Shown here in pieces: positions 62,605 through 62,626 of a stretch of 62,626 nucleotides of DNA. The number at the start of each line of letters is the position of its first letter. Within the stretch, counting starts at the first letter, position 1. The stretch comes from Tritrichomonas foetus. Its lineage: Eukaryota > Parabasalia > Tritrichomonadida > Tritrichomonadidae. Both the position numbers and the translations under genes were made by a program. The stretch covers positions 46,657-109,282 of the forward strand of contig MLAK01000551.1 in the NCBI GenBank assembly GCA_001839685.1, given 5' to 3'. The notes beneath the pieces were generated by a model that was not told where the DNA came from, ran no database searches, and saw only the letters and a program-made list of their open reading frames with translations.

Positions 62605-62626
62605 AAAATTTCATGAATGAGAAAAC

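Overview
This AT-rich window (roughly 70% A+T) reads as nuclear DNA of a parabasalid protist, most likely a trichomonad of the Tritrichomonas/Trichomonas type. The reasons are: long intronless genes on both strands; TKL-type kinases fused to armadillo or Sel1 solenoids; several Myb-repeat proteins; a very large multi-membrane protein with a PAS-like and a cyclase domain; a CatSper-like channel relic; and TCA-type initiator motifs only 7-30 bases before start codons. All three standard stop codons act as stops. I saw no tRNA, rRNA, CRISPR array, operon or convincing spliceosomal intron. Species assignment is inference.

Layout, left to right. 0.8-5.3 kb: coiled-coil protein with a C-terminal kinase (-). 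5.8-7.3 kb: small GNAT acetyltransferase (+) and RING protein (-). 8.2-12.2 kb: three-repeat Myb factor and importin-beta-like solenoid (+). 12.7-17.4 kb: very large helical solenoid, possibly spastizin-like (-). 18.1-20.1 kb: long-chain acyl-CoA synthetase (-). 21.4 kb: small basic AT-hook-like protein. 22.2-23.4 kb: broken ion-channel gene behind a T38 tract. 23.7 kb: second Myb. 25.2-26.1 kb: decayed solenoid fragments. 26.7 kb: eIF4E-family protein. 27.7-32.1 kb: MON2-like trafficking solenoid with a poly-Asn minisatellite. 32.9-35.8 kb: intact kinase-ARM gene. 36.3-40.0 kb: kinase-Sel1 gene with one frameshift. 40.3-40.6 kb: GC-rich foldback. 40.8 kb: WD40 protein. 42.2-42.9 kb: broken putative surface protein. 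43.9-44.7 kb: gene frameshifted by a 19-bp duplication. 47.1-51.8 kb: cyclase-like membrane protein. 52.6-54.0 kb: CDF zinc transporter. 54.7 kb: bromodomain protein. 56.5 kb: Rab GTPase. 57.8 kb: third Myb. 59.1-62.4 kb: second kinase-ARM gene, again with one frameshift.

The genes do not form one pathway. Themes are signalling (four kinases, cyclase-like receptor), transcription (three Mybs, bromodomain), trafficking (MON2-like, Rab, possible spastizin-like) and lipid/metal housekeeping. Gene decay is prominent: three genes would be restored by removing one base or one 19-bp unit, and three other loci are true relics.

Many open frames run upstream of the first ATG, so starts here were placed at the first ATG that makes biological sense. 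No obviously new multi-gene system was found. The best candidates for novelty are the foldback element, the cyclase domain lacking both metal aspartates, and the shared +1 homopolymer shifts in two kinase genes.
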